NCBI RefSeq assembly: GCF_000733125.1
Contig: NZ_JPHU01000006.1
Location: forward strand, 1 to 64,000
Length of the DNA: 64,000 bases
Direction of reading: 5' to 3'
Origin: Parvularcula oceani
GTDB lineage: Bacteria > Pseudomonadota > Alphaproteobacteria > Caulobacterales > Parvularculaceae
Positions within the stretch are counted from its first letter, which is position 1; each line of letters starts with the position of its first letter. The translations under genes were made by a program, and so were the position numbers. The notes beneath the pieces were generated by a model. The model made no database searches. It was not told where the DNA came from and worked only from the letters and a program-made list of their open reading frames with translations. This document shows, piece by piece, positions 1 through 8,890 of the stretch.

Positions 1-2
1 GT

Positions 3-33
3 GATGGGCCCCGGCTCGGGGGCCGGGGTGACG
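3..33. repeat. GC-rich palindromic repeat (family R2), downstream of parE
   Basis: The arms CCCCGGC (9-15) and GCCGGGG (22-28) form a 7-bp hairpin, flanked by GATGGG and TGACG. The same flanks and arms recur at 52811-52856 and, inverted, at 52872-52907, so this is a dispersed extragenic palindrome. It lies just beyond the parE stop and may also help end transcription. No T-run is present. Confidence 0.7.
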
Positions 34-73
34 CCGGATTGCTAGCTAGGCGGGGAAAAAGCCGGGTGACAGG

Positions 74-2080
74 TCAGACGTCGAGCGCCTCATCCCCAAG
101 GAACGCCGCGTTCTCCTGGATGAACTGGAACCGCGGCTCCGCCTTCTTGCCCATCAGCCTGTCGAACAGCGATCCGACCGCCGCCGCGTCTTCGCTGTCC
201 TCCGGCATCCGCACCCGAGCCAGCGTCCGCGTGGCGGGGTCCATGGTCGTGGTCTTGAGGTCGCCTGCGTTCATTTCGCCGAGGCCCTTGAAGCGGCCGA
301 CATCGACCTTGGCGTTGGCCTTGAACTCCCGCGCGAGCTTCTTTTCGCGGTCGGCTTCGTCCAGCGCATAGACCGTCTTGCCGCCATGGCTGAGGCGGAA
401 GAGGGGGGGCTGGGCGAGATAGAGGCGGCCGTCGCGCACGAGCTGGGGCATCTCGTATTGGAAGAAGGTGATGAGGAGGGCGGCGATATGGGCGCCGTCC
501 ACGTCGGCGTCGGTCATGATGATGACCTTGTCGTAGCGCAGGTCTTCGAGGTCGAAGCGCGAGCCCAAGGTGACGCCGAGCGCCTGGGCGATGTCCTGCA
601 CTTCCTGGTTTCCGGCGATCTTGTCGCGGGTGGCGGAGGCGACGTTGAGGATCTTGCCGCGCAGGGGGAGGATGGCCTGCGTCTCGCGGCGGCGCGCCTG
701 CTTGGCGCTGCCGCCGGCCGAATCGCCCTCGACGAGAAAGATCTCCGTGCCCGTCCGGTCCTTGGCCGTGCAGTCGGCGAGCTTGCCGGGCAGGCGCAGC
801 TTCTTCATCGCGGAGGCGCGGGAGACCTCCTTTTCCTTGCGGCGGCGCACGCGCTCATCGGCGCGGTCGATGACCCACCCCAGGAGCTTGTCGGCCTGTT
901 TCGGATGGTCTGCGAGCCAGTGGTCGAAGGCGGGGCGGACCGCGTTGTCGGTCAGGCGCGTCGCCTCGTTGGTGGCGAGCTTGTCCTTGGTCTGACCCTG
1001 GAATTCAGGGTTGGAGACGAAGACCGAGAGAAGGGCGCCGGCCGTGCCGAGCACGTCCTCCGCCGTGATGCCCGCCGCCTTCTTCACGCCGGTCATCTCT
1101 CCGTAAGCGCGGAGCCCCCGGGTCAGCGCCTGGCGCAGGCCCTGTTCGTGCGTGCCGCCTTCGGGCGTGGGGATCGTGTTGCAATAGCTGGCAGAGAAGC
1201 CGTCCGCGACCTGACCGCCCGGCGTCTTGAGCCCGGCCTGGCCCCAGGCCACGGCCCATTCGACCGTGCCGTGCCCGCCCTCTTTCTCCACCCTTCCGCA
1301 GAAGAGGTCTTCTGTCACGGTGGGGCGCTTTTCGATGACGGAGCGCAGGTAATCCGCGAGGCCGCCCTCGAAATGGAAGACTTCCTTTTGCGGGGTCGCA
1401 TCGCCCTCGGCCAGGAGGGAGGGGTCGCAGGACCAGCGGATCTCGACGCCGCCGAACAGGTACGCCTTGGACCGCGCCATGCGGTGAAGGCGTGAGGGCT
1501 TGAACCGGGCGTCCTTGCCGAAGATCTCGGCGTCGGGGTGGAAGGTGACCGTGGTGCCCCGGCGGTTCGGCGCGTCGCCGACCTTCTTGAGCTTGGAAGT
1601 CGGGAGCCCCCGCTCGAAGGTCTGGCGGTAGAGCTCCCGGTTGCGGGCGACCTCGACCGTAAGCTGATCGGACAGCGCGTTGACGACTGAGATGCCCACG
1701 CCGTGCAGGCCGCCCGAGGTCGCATAGGCCTTGTTCGAGAACTTGCCCCCCGCATGAAGCGTGGTGAGGATCACCTCGAGGGCGGACTTGGTCTTGTATT
1801 TGGGGTGCTTGTCGATCGGGATGCCGCGTCCGTTGTCGGTGACCGAGAGCGAGCCGTCGGCGTTGAGCGCGACCTCGATCCGGCTGGCATGGCCCGCCAC
1901 CGCCTCGTCCATCGAGTTGTCGAGCACCTCGGCGAAGAGGTGGTGAAGCGCCCGCTCGTCCGTGCCGCCGATATACATGCCCGGCCGCTTGCGCACGGGC
2001 TCCAGCCCTTCGAGCACCTCGATGTCCTTGGCCGAGTAGGACTCGTCGAACAGGTCGGCTTTCTTGGCCGTGCGGGACAT
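74..2080 (-). CDS. parE: DNA topoisomerase IV subunit B (ParE)
   Basis: 668-residue type II topoisomerase ATPase subunit that works with ParC to decatenate daughter chromosomes. A GHKL ATPase domain comes first: VRKRPGMYIGG near residue 30, the EVLDNSMDEA box, then GRGIPID. The TOPRIM domain follows, with LVEGDSAGGSAKQ and the metal-binding TDADVDGAH. The segment RRRETQAILPLRGKILNV and the overall length fit ParE better than GyrB. The open frame continues far upstream over the cinA-like gene, but similarity begins at MSRTAKKADLFDES, so the ATG at 2078-2080 is the start. The protein ends with QENAAFLGDEALDV, as expected for a complete copy. Confidence 0.95.
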   Translation of the reverse strand: MSRTAKKADLFDESYSAKDIEVLEGLEPVRKRPGMYIGGTDERALHHLFAEVLDNSMDEAVAGHASRIEVALNADGSLSVTDNGRGIPIDKHPKYKTKSALEVILTTLHAGGKFSNKAYATSGGLHGVGISVVNALSDQLTVEVARNRELYRQTFERGLPTSKLKKVGDAPNRRGTTVTFHPDAEIFGKDARFKPSRLHRMARSKAYLFGGVEIRWSCDPSLLAEGDATPQKEVFHFEGGLADYLRSVIEKRPTVTEDLFCGRVEKEGGHGTVEWAVAWGQAGLKTPGGQVADGFSASYCNTIPTPEGGTHEQGLRQALTRGLRAYGEMTGVKKAAGITAEDVLGTAGALLSVFVSNPEFQGQTKDKLATNEATRLTDNAVRPAFDHWLADHPKQADKLLGWVIDRADERVRRRKEKEVSRASAMKKLRLPGKLADCTAKDRTGTEIFLVEGDSAGGSAKQARRRETQAILPLRGKILNVASATRDKIAGNQEVQDIAQALGVTLGSRFDLEDLRYDKVIIMTDADVDGAHIAALLITFFQYEMPQLVRDGRLYLAQPPLFRLSHGGKTVYALDEADREKKLAREFKANAKVDVGRFKGLGEMNAGDLKTTTMDPATRTLARVRMPEDSEDAAAVGSLFDRLMGKKAEPRFQFIQENAAFLGDEALDV

Positions 2081-2142
2081 CGCGGACTCCGGGAGAACGA
2101 AGGAAGAACGGAAGGGTGTCCGGGTGTAGCCCGTTCGCGCGG

Positions 2143-2424
2143 TCAGGGGAAGGGCGGGGGCGCCTCCTCGCGGCGCGGCTCGGTGTTTTCCAGAGGCTCG
2201 GCCAGGCGCGGCGGGAGGCGGCTGCCGGTCTCGGCCAGCGCCGTGTCCAGGCGCCTGTAGCGGTTCCGCAGGCGGCGGATCCTGGCCGCGAAAGCGGGGC
2301 TGGTGCCAGACAGGACGATGACGCCGAGGGCGATCAGGATCAGGCCGACCGGGATCGGGCTGATCAGGAGCGGCAGGCCCGTCACGATCAGCGCGACGCC
2401 CAGGATCGGGCCGAGCAGGCGCAT
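2143..2424 (-). CDS. Small two-helix inner-membrane protein
   Basis: 93-residue protein. Residues 1-42 are almost wholly hydrophobic and hold two transmembrane segments joined by a short ISPIPVG turn. The rest is a cytosolic tail rich in Arg, Pro and Glu (RRLRNRYRRLD, then EPRREEAPPPFP). It lies 62 bp upstream of parE on the same strand and is divergent from the cinA-like gene. The layout resembles PGPGW-type small transmembrane proteins, but I do not recognise it securely. No function is assigned. Confidence 0.6.
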   Translation of the reverse strand: MRLLGPILGVALIVTGLPLLISPIPVGLILIALGVIVLSGTSPAFAARIRRLRNRYRRLDTALAETGSRLPPRLAEPLENTEPRREEAPPPFP

Positions 2425-2488
2425 GGCGGAACGGTGCGCGCGAGGCGCGGCGACGGCAAGGCTGGCGGGCAGCGGTCAGGACCGCTAG

Positions 2489-3301
2489 ATGGCGTCGATG
2501 GACGACGATACGCCTGAAACGCAGCCCGATCCCCGCAGCCCCACAGCCGCCATGCTCGTCATCGGCGACGAGCTCCTGTCCGGCCGCACGCGGGACGCCA
2601 ACGCCTATCACCTGGCCCAGTGGCTCGACGCGCGCGGCGTGGCGCTGCGCGAGGTCCGCATGGTGCCCGACGAAAAGGACGCCATCATCGCCGGCGTCCG
2701 CGCCTTGAAAAGCCAGGCGGACATGCTGTTCACCTCCGGCGGGATCGGCCCGACCCATGACGACATCACCGCCGAGGCGGTGGCCGAGGCGCTGGGCGTG
2801 GACATCTCGGTGCGCGAGGACGCGCTCGGCATTCTCGAGGAATGGTATGCGGCCAAGGGCGAGGAAGTGACCGATGCGCGCCGCCGCATGGCGCGGGTGC
2901 CCGAGGGCGCGGCGCTGATCGACAACAGCGTCTCGGGCGCGCCGGGCTTCGTGGTGGAGGACGTCTTCGTCCTTGCGGGCGTGCCGGCGATCTTCTCGGC
3001 CATGCTGGACGCGGCGGACGACCGCATCGCGCGCGGGCCGCAGACCTCGGTCTACACCGTCATCGGCGAAGGCGGCGAAAGCACGGTCGCCGACGGCCTG
3101 ATCGCCCTTGAAGAAGCCTTCTCCGGCCTCAAGATCGGCAGCTATCCGGGCAAGACCGGACAGGGCGGCCCCTTGTGCATCGTCTGCCGGTCCTTCGACG
3201 AGAAAGTCGCCCGCCAGGCGGCGCTGGCCGTGGAGGGGCTGTTCCGGGCCCAGGGCGTGGAGCCGGAGATCGTCGAGGGCTACGGCCCGATGCGGGACTG
3301 A
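2489..3301 (+). CDS. CinA N-terminal-type molybdopterin-binding domain protein
   Basis: 270-residue stand-alone MoaB/MogA-like domain, as found at the N-terminus of competence/damage-inducible protein CinA. Visible motifs are AAMLVIGDELLSGRTRDAN near residue 20, FTSGGIGPTHDDITAEAVAE near 90, and a mid-protein APGF segment. The C-terminal nicotinamide-nucleotide amidase domain of full CinA is absent, which is usual for alphaproteobacterial copies. In CinA this domain is linked to ADP-ribose or pyridine-nucleotide hydrolysis; the role here is unproven. The ATG at 2489 is used; a second ATG lies three codons downstream. Confidence 0.85.
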   Translation: MASMDDDTPETQPDPRSPTAAMLVIGDELLSGRTRDANAYHLAQWLDARGVALREVRMVPDEKDAIIAGVRALKSQADMLFTSGGIGPTHDDITAEAVAEALGVDISVREDALGILEEWYAAKGEEVTDARRRMARVPEGAALIDNSVSGAPGFVVEDVFVLAGVPAIFSAMLDAADDRIARGPQTSVYTVIGEGGESTVADGLIALEEAFSGLKIGSYPGKTGQGGPLCIVCRSFDEKVARQAALAVEGLFRAQGVEPEIVEGYGPMRD

Positions 3302-3416
3302 GCAGGCCGAGTTTCGGTCTCGCAAAACAAGCGGTTCGGCGTTAAGCGGGCGAAAGCTATGTCCGCGGAGGCCGGGCCAAACGAGCAAAGACGGCCCGAG
3401 GGCCGAAGGAGTGAGA

Positions 3417-4511
3417 TTGGGTGCTGCCCCTCCCCATCCACGCGAAAACGACCGCCTGAAGGCGCTGCGGAGCTATGAGGTGCTCGACACCGATCCGGAG
3501 CCGTCCTTCGATGACGTGACGCGTCTTGCAGCGCGCGTGTGCGACACGCCGATCGCGCTGGTGAGCCTGCTCGACGAGGACCGTCAGTGGTTCAAGGCGA
3601 GGCACAATCTCGATGCGCCCGAGACGCCGCGCCGTCAGGCGATCTGCGCCCATGCGATCCTCGAGAAGGAGATGCTGGTGGTGCCCGACACGCTGGCCGA
3701 TCCGCGCTTCGCGGACAACGATCTGTGCTGCGGGCCGCCCCATCTGCGGTTCTATGCCGGGGCGAGGCTGGAGACCGCCGACGGGCTGCCGCTCGGCACG
3801 CTCTGCGTTCTCGACACCGAGCCGCGCGACCTGGATGCGGTCCAGCGCGATTCGCTGCGCATCCTCGCCGACCAGGTGATGCGGCAGCTCGATGACCGCC
3901 GGACGCTGAAGCGGCAGGCGGTGATGCTGCGCGAGGACGCGCACCGCGCCAAGAACGCGCTCTCGGTCACCCAGGCCCTGATGCGCATGTCGCGCCAGCA
4001 CGCCGCGTCGCTCGACGAGTTCATGAACGCCTTCGAGCCGCGCCTCGCCGCCCTCGCCGACGCGCAGACGCTGACCAGCGATTCGGGCCTGGACCGCGTG
4101 TCCCTCAAGGAGCTGATCGACCGGCAGCTCCGCAGCTTCGCCGGAGACCGGGCCGAGCGGCTGGCGATATCGGGAGAAGACGCATTCCTCACCGCGAGCG
4201 CCGCGGAAGGCATGGGGCTGGCACTCCATGAGCTGGGCACGAACGCAGCCAAATACGGCGCATGGTCGGAGCCGAAAGGGCGCGTGGAAATCAGCTGGAC
4301 CAATGGGCCGGAGGACGGCCTCGCATTTTCCTGGCGCGAGGTGGACGGCCCCGCGCCGGAAGAAGCGGAGGCGTTGTCGAAGGGCTTCGGCTCCCAGCTT
4401 CTCGAACGCATCGCACCGGCCATGCTCGGCGGCAAAGCGACGCTCGCCATCGAGGGAACGGGCGCCGTCTGGCAGGCGCTGATCGCCAAAGAACTCCTGG
4501 CCGAGGCCTGA
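3417..4511 (+). CDS. GAF-domain sensor histidine kinase, HWE family
   Basis: About 364 residues. An N-terminal GAF domain (from SYEVLDTDPEPSFDDVT to about residue 160) precedes an HWE/HisKA_2 kinase module. The phospho-acceptor region reads REDAHRAKNAL, the N box ALHELGTNAAKYG, the family-defining W-x-E is in SWREVDG, and GFGSQLLER closes the ATP lid. No transmembrane segment is seen, so it is cytosolic. AAGGAG at 3406-3411 sits 5 nt before a TTG at 3417, which I take as the start; GTG at 3411 is an alternative. The open frame upstream overlaps the cinA-like gene and is spurious. The sdaA start follows 5 nt after the stop. Confidence 0.85.
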   Translation: MGAAPPHPRENDRLKALRSYEVLDTDPEPSFDDVTRLAARVCDTPIALVSLLDEDRQWFKARHNLDAPETPRRQAICAHAILEKEMLVVPDTLADPRFADNDLCCGPPHLRFYAGARLETADGLPLGTLCVLDTEPRDLDAVQRDSLRILADQVMRQLDDRRTLKRQAVMLREDAHRAKNALSVTQALMRMSRQHAASLDEFMNAFEPRLAALADAQTLTSDSGLDRVSLKELIDRQLRSFAGDRAERLAISGEDAFLTASAAEGMGLALHELGTNAAKYGAWSEPKGRVEISWTNGPEDGLAFSWREVDGPAPEEAEALSKGFGSQLLERIAPAMLGGKATLAIEGTGAVWQALIAKELLAEA

Positions 4512-4516
4512 CGCCG

Positions 4517-5887
4517 GTGCTCAGCGTCCTGGATATCTTCAAGATCGGAATCGGTCCGTCCTCGTCCCACACGCTTGGGCCGATGAAGATCGGCCGCCGC
4601 TTCCTGATCGAGGCCGAGGAGGCCGGTGCGCTGGAGGGTGCCCACCGCGTCCTGGTGGATCTGTTCGGCAGCCTCGCGCTGACCGGGAAGGGACATGCCA
4701 CCGACAGGGCGAGCATATTGGGCCTGATGGGCGAAGATGCCCGCACCATCGACACAGGCGCGGTCGAGGGCATGTTGGAGGCCGCGCGCCGGGAGCGCCG
4801 GCTGAACCTTCTCGGCAAGCACGAGGTGCCCTTCGATCCGGACGAGGATGTCCGCTTCATGCCGCCGGGCGACGAGCCCGTGCCCGACGCCCATCCCAAC
4901 GGCATGCGGCTGAAGCTGCTCGACGAGAGCGGGAGCGTCCTGTTCGCGCAGGTCTATTATTCCGTCGGCGGCGGTTTCATCCGGCGCGAGGACGAGATGG
5001 GCGTGCCCGAGCCCGATGCCGCCGAACCCGCCCATCGCTTCTCGACGGGCGCGGAGCTGCTTGAGGTCTGCCGGCGCGAGGGCAAGCCGATCGCCGAGAT
5101 CGTGCTCGAAAACGAGGACCGGCTGCGTCCGCGCGAGAAGACCCTGCGCCGGCTCGACGCGATCTGGAACGTCATGGCCGCCTGCATCTCGCGGGGCTTG
5201 AGCGAGGAGGGCCAATTGCCCGGCGGCCTCGAGGTGACGCGAAGGGCGCCGGGCCTCCACCGCCGGCTGACGGGCTCGATCCCGAACGAACGCGAAGCGC
5301 TGTTCGACTGGCTGAACATGTTCGCCATGGCCGTGAACGAGGAGAACGCCGCCGGGGGCCAGGTCGTCACGAGCCCGACCAATGGCGCGGCGGGCATCAT
5401 TCCCGCCGTCATCAAGTTCTACTGCGCACAGGACGGCGTCACCGAGACGGCGAAGATCCGCACCTTCCTTCTGACGGCGGGCGGCATCGCCATGCTCTAC
5501 AAGGAGAAGGCCTCGATCTCGGGCGCCGAGATGGGATGCCAGGGCGAGGTCGGCGTCGCCTGCTCCATGGCGGCGGCGGGCCTCGCCGCGGTCTGGGGCG
5601 GCAGTCCCGAACAGGTCGAGCATGCCGCCGAGATCGGCATGGAGCACAATCTCGGCCTGACCTGCGATCCCGTGGGCGGCCTCGTCCAGATCCCCTGCAT
5701 CGAGCGCAATGCCATCGGCGCGGTGAAGGCCGTCAATGCCGCGCGCCTCGCCTTGCAGGGGGAGGGCGCCCACAAGGTCAGCCTCGACCAGGTGATCGAG
5801 ACCATGCGCCAGACCGGCATGGACATGAACTCGAAGTACAAGGAAACGAGCGAGGGCGGCCTGGCTGTCAATGTGGTCGCGTGCTGA
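4517..5887 (+). CDS. sdaA: L-serine ammonia-lyase, single-chain type
   Basis: 456-residue iron-sulfur L-serine dehydratase that converts L-serine to pyruvate and ammonia. The start [23 protein letters not shown] is the family hallmark. The beta domain is followed by the catalytic alpha domain with [34 protein letters not shown] and the cysteine of [14 protein letters not shown], which supply the cluster ligands. It ends [22 protein letters not shown], typical of complete SdaA. The start is GTG at 4517, 5 nt after the HWE kinase stop; translational coupling is likely. A response regulator follows, so a metabolic enzyme sits between two signalling genes. Confidence 0.95.
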   Translation: MLSVLDIFKIGIGPSSSHTLGPMKIGRRFLIEAEEAGALEGAHRVLVDLFGSLALTGKGHATDRASILGLMGEDARTIDTGAVEGMLEAARRERRLNLLGKHEVPFDPDEDVRFMPPGDEPVPDAHPNGMRLKLLDESGSVLFAQVYYSVGGGFIRREDEMGVPEPDAAEPAHRFSTGAELLEVCRREGKPIAEIVLENEDRLRPREKTLRRLDAIWNVMAACISRGLSEEGQLPGGLEVTRRAPGLHRRLTGSIPNEREALFDWLNMFAMAVNEENAAGGQVVTSPTNGAAGIIPAVIKFYCAQDGVTETAKIRTFLLTAGGIAMLYKEKASISGAEMGCQGEVGVACSMAAAGLAAVWGGSPEQVEHAAEIGMEHNLGLTCDPVGGLVQIPCIERNAIGAVKAVNAARLALQGEGAHKVSLDQVIETMRQTGMDMNSKYKETSEGGLAVNVVAC

Positions 5888-5961
5888 CTTTTTCCGGTTT
5901 CGAAGGAAACTTCCCTCAGCCATTCCCGTTCGTGTCAGCACCCGCTTTGGAGATACGTGTT

Positions 5962-6345
5962 TTGCCGCCTTGTGAAATCCTGATCGTCGAGGATGAGCCG
6001 ATGACGGCGATGCTGCTGTCCAAGGAGGTGAAGGCGCGCGGACACGAAGTGCGCGGACCGTTCCGCGATCCGGTCAAGGCCTGCGACGCCATACGCGAGC
6101 ACGAGCCGGATGCCGCCCTTCTCGACGTGTCGCTCGAGAACGGCGCGAACAGCGAGACCGTGGCGCGCCTCCTGAACGACAGCGGCATCCCGTTCGCCTT
6201 CGTGACGGGCTACGGCCCCGAGACGGCGGGAATCGTGCGCTGCTACCCCGACAGCCTCGTCATTCCCAAACCCGTCAGCGAAGAGACGCTCGCGATGATC
6301 CTGCACGAGCTCCTGCCGCCGAAGGCCGCTGCCATCGGCTGCTGA
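5962..6345 (+). CDS. Single-domain response regulator (FATGUY-like)
   Basis: About 127 residues, a receiver domain only. The acidic pair is in LIVEDEP, the phospho-acceptor Asp in AALLDVSLENG, the switch Thr in FAFVTGYG, and the conserved Lys in IPKPVS. FxxxTGYG is the signature of FATGUY receivers, which in Caulobacter and Sphingomonas work with HWE/HisKA_2 kinases in stress signalling. The HWE kinase two genes upstream is the obvious partner. The start is uncertain: I favour TTG 5962, with GGAG 9 nt upstream. GTG 5932 and GTG 5881 (overlapping the sdaA stop) are in frame but lack a good ribosome-binding site. Confidence 0.8.
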   Translation: MPPCEILIVEDEPMTAMLLSKEVKARGHEVRGPFRDPVKACDAIREHEPDAALLDVSLENGANSETVARLLNDSGIPFAFVTGYGPETAGIVRCYPDSLVIPKPVSEETLAMILHELLPPKAAAIGC

Positions 6346-6363
6346 AGGCTCGCGCTGGCCGCC

Positions 6364-8343
6364 TCAGTCGAGGCAGTCGCCGAGAAAATCGTCCACCGCC
6401 GCGAGGAAGGTCATCCGGTTGTCGCCGACATCGAGCTGATGGCTTCCCTTGGGCAGGGCGAGCCAGCGATGCGGCACATCGGCCCGTTCGAGCGCGCGCC
6501 GCATGTCCTCGCCCTGATCGAAGCTCACGACGCGGTCATCCTCGCCGTGGACGAGCAGGATCGGCACCTCGATCGCATCGGCCTGCATCGCGGGCGAGTT
6601 CTCCCGCAGCATGCGCCGGTCGGACCACAGCCTGCCGATATGCCGCGTGCGGTAGCGGCCGCCGACATATCTGTTCTCGTCCCGCACGAGCGCCGGCAGG
6701 TTGCTCACCGCGTTATAGGCGACGGCGCAGGAAAAGAGCTCCGGCGTCTTCACCGTCCCCATCAGGGCGGCATAGCCCCCATAGGACCCGCCCATGATGG
6801 CGAGGCGCTCGGGATCGGCATGGCCTTGCTCGACCAGCCAGGCGGCGCCATCCGTGATGTCGTCCTGCATGGCCTGTCCCCATTGCCGCTCGCCTGCGGC
6901 GCGGAACGCCTCGCCATAGCCGTCCGAGCCGCGGAAGTTCATCTGCAGGACGCCATAGCCGCGCGCGGCGAGGAACTGCGTCCGCCAGTCGAACTGGGCA
7001 AAGCTGCGCGCGGTCGGCCCGCCATGCGGCATGACGACGAAGGGAAGGTTTTCCGCGTCTTCGAGCGACAGGCCCGGCGGCAGGGTGACATAGGCCGGGA
7101 TGGAAAGGCCGTCGCGCGCCTCGTAGTCGACCCTGAAGACATCGCCCATGGCCCGGCCCGCGAGGGCGGGATATTGCAGGGGCAGCGCGATGACGCGCCG
7201 GGCCTCGATATCGAAGATGTAGTAGCCGCCCGGCTCATTCGTGCCGTCGATGAAGAGCACGGCGTGCGTCTGCTCGGGGTTGAGGCTCTTCAGCGTGACC
7301 GACTTGCCTTCGAAGGTCCGGTTCATGTCCTCGAGCACCTCGCGAACGAAGTTCTCGCCGAACCAGTGAATGTCGCCCTCGTCGTCGGCATAGGTCACGC
7401 CGAGCGCCTCGCCGGTGCCGCGTTGCTGGATCACCGAATAGACGTCCGAAACGGGGCTGTGGAACAGCTGCTTCTCGAAGCGGTCCGCGTCGACGTCGTA
7501 GAGGTAGAGCGCCTCGGTCTCGGTCTCGTGGGTCGAGGCGACGAAGGCCTTGCCCGGCGTTCGCGGGAAACCGAGGACCCGGAAGACGGGCTTGTCCTCG
7601 CCCACGCGCTCCGTGCGGTCCTGCCAGTCGCCGCGCGAGTCGAGCATGCGCAGGCGCGGCTCCTTCTCTCCGGCGAGGCCCCAATGCTCGTTGCCAAGGC
7701 CCCAGCCCGACCGGATCTCGCCCGTCTCGTCGGCCTGCCAGTCATAGATGTCCGACCGGCCCCTGTGCACGCGCTCGTGGCGGCGGGTCTTGTCGACGTC
7801 GACCTTATAGACATGGGTGGTCCCCTCCTTCCAGTACTGGACGAGAAGGCTGCCGGGGTCCTGCCGCGTCAGCGAGACGATGTCGGTCTGGATCTGAACG
7901 GGAATGCCCGCCTCGTCGATCGTCGAGCCGATCTGGCGTCGCCGCTCGGTCTTGAACAGGGGAATGATCTCGCCCGTGTTCACGTCGAGGGACATCAGGC
8001 GCGTCTCGACCGTGTCGGTCCGGTAGCGTTCGGCGTTGAAGCGCAGGGAGAAGACGATGCGGTCGTCGCGCATCCAGATCGGATCGCTGACCCTGAACTT
8101 CTCGCTCTGCCGCACCTCGAAGACGATCTGCATCGCGTCCTGCGCGCCGCCGCCGCCGAAGACGACGAAGCTGTATTCCTCGTCCCTGTCGCCCCTGTAG
8201 AGGGCGGCGACGCGCTCGCCGCTCGGGGAGACCGAGACATCCTGCAGCGTCGGCATGCGGCCGAAGGCTTCGACATCGGTTTCGGCCGCCGCAGAAGCGG
8301 CGGCGAGCGCGAGCAGCCCCGCGCCGAGGTAAGCGATGATCAC
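6364..8343 (-). CDS. Secreted S9-family (prolyl oligopeptidase-like) peptidase
   Basis: 659 residues. A signal peptide (MIIAYLGAGLLALAAASAAA, cleavage probably near residue 20) precedes a beta-propeller region and a C-terminal alpha/beta-hydrolase domain. The nucleophile is Ser520 in GGSYGGYAA, with Asp603 in HGEDDRVV and His635 in KGSHQL. FRGSDGYGEAF is also typical of S9C acyl-aminoacyl/dipeptidyl peptidases. It probably degrades peptides in the periplasm. It is convergent with the response regulator (18 bp between stops) and divergent from tRNA-Leu. No operon partner. Confidence 0.9.
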   Translation of the reverse strand: MIIAYLGAGLLALAAASAAAETDVEAFGRMPTLQDVSVSPSGERVAALYRGDRDEEYSFVVFGGGGAQDAMQIVFEVRQSEKFRVSDPIWMRDDRIVFSLRFNAERYRTDTVETRLMSLDVNTGEIIPLFKTERRRQIGSTIDEAGIPVQIQTDIVSLTRQDPGSLLVQYWKEGTTHVYKVDVDKTRRHERVHRGRSDIYDWQADETGEIRSGWGLGNEHWGLAGEKEPRLRMLDSRGDWQDRTERVGEDKPVFRVLGFPRTPGKAFVASTHETETEALYLYDVDADRFEKQLFHSPVSDVYSVIQQRGTGEALGVTYADDEGDIHWFGENFVREVLEDMNRTFEGKSVTLKSLNPEQTHAVLFIDGTNEPGGYYIFDIEARRVIALPLQYPALAGRAMGDVFRVDYEARDGLSIPAYVTLPPGLSLEDAENLPFVVMPHGGPTARSFAQFDWRTQFLAARGYGVLQMNFRGSDGYGEAFRAAGERQWGQAMQDDITDGAAWLVEQGHADPERLAIMGGSYGGYAALMGTVKTPELFSCAVAYNAVSNLPALVRDENRYVGGRYRTRHIGRLWSDRRMLRENSPAMQADAIEVPILLVHGEDDRVVSFDQGEDMRRALERADVPHRWLALPKGSHQLDVGDNRMTFLAAVDDFLGDCLD

Positions 8344-8471
8344 GGCAAAGCCCCTTTTCTTCGCCCGCGCCTGCCATGCGAGCGATTCCCGGGGAGGAGC
8401 CTACCGCGCCATTTCCTAACGCAACAATGCCCGCTTGCGCCGCTCTTGAGGGATCGCTTCAATGATGCCGC

Positions 8472-8557
8472 GCGGACGTGGTGGAATCGGTAGACACACC
8501 GGACTTAAAATCCGTCGGCCCCAGGCCATGCGGGTTCGAGTCCCGCCGTCCGCACCA
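8472..8557 (+). tRNA. tRNA-Leu (anticodon UAA)
   Basis: Acceptor strands GCGGACG (8472-8478) and CGTCCGC (8547-8553) pair fully and CCA is encoded at 8555-8557. The anticodon loop CTTAAAA gives anticodon UAA. A long variable arm marks it as class II. The T arm contains GGGTTCGAGTCCC. The 86-nt length is normal for tRNA-Leu. Confidence 0.95.
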
Positions 8558-8566
8558 TATTGCAGT

Positions 8567-8677
8567 GCGCTACCGCCTTCGGCTGCTTGAGCGCGGTCTC
8601 TTCAGTGGCGCTACCGCCTCCGGCTGCTTGAGCGCGGTCTCTTCAGCGGCGCTACCGCCTTCGGCTGCTTGAGCGCG
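8567..8677. repeat. Three tandem 41-bp REP-like palindromes (family R1)
   Basis: Copies begin at 8567, 8608 and 8649. Each has outer arms GCGCT...AGCGC and an inner hairpin GCC-NNN-GGC, with loop TTC, TCC, TTC in the three copies. Only the loop and linker vary while the stem is kept, which suggests selection or copying of a folded element. Further copies lie at 52506, 52550 and 52975. Confidence 0.8.
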
Positions 8678-8740
8678 GGGGTGTTGCCGAATTCCCGCCC
8701 AGGCCGGAATTCGGGGCAAAAGTGTCCCTGGCGTCCCGCC

Positions 8741-8796
8741 ATGTAACAACTCGCTGCCCTTCGTGCGCTTCACCCGCAGTCGTGGAACTGTTACAT
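8741..8796. promoter_or_regulatory. Inverted repeat ATGTAACA / TGTTACAT upstream of the SDR gene
   Basis: Two perfect 8-bp half-sites, 8741-8748 and 8789-8796, are separated by 40 bp. They lie about 95-150 bp before the sphingolipid SDR/SPT pair and after the repeat array. The local sequence is AT-richer than its surroundings. This could be a regulator's operator pair or a promoter-region dyad; no factor is identified. Confidence 0.35.
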
Positions 8797-8890
8797 CACC
8801 CCTTTCGGCGGGCGGGTGTTCCGTCTTTGGAGGGCGCACGTTGCGAGCGACACCGACACGAACGCCCTCTCAGGGCGGTGCAAGCACAGG

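Larger units (their letters stand above)
8558..8890. other. Intergenic region between tRNA-Leu and the SDR gene
   Basis: 333 bp without a supported gene. It contains three 41-bp tandem palindromic repeats (8567-8677), an 8-bp inverted pair (8741-8748 and 8789-8796) and a leader hairpin with arms CGCCCT/AGGGCG (8863-8868, 8872-8877) ending 13 nt before the SDR start. Open frames here have repeat-derived composition and no homology I recognise. Confidence 0.7.

Noticed and set aside
2081-3388. Upstream extension of the parE reading frame (to 1104 residues)
   Set aside because: It runs antisense through the cinA-like gene and the small membrane gene; the ParE family begins at the ATG 2080.
8478-8672. 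Short plus-strand frame starting in tRNA-Leu
   Set aside because: It overlaps the tRNA and the R1 repeats; its residues come from the repeat (LLERGLFSGATASGC).
8567-8677. CRISPR array
   Set aside because: The tandem 41-bp units are repeats without unique spacers, and no cas gene is near.
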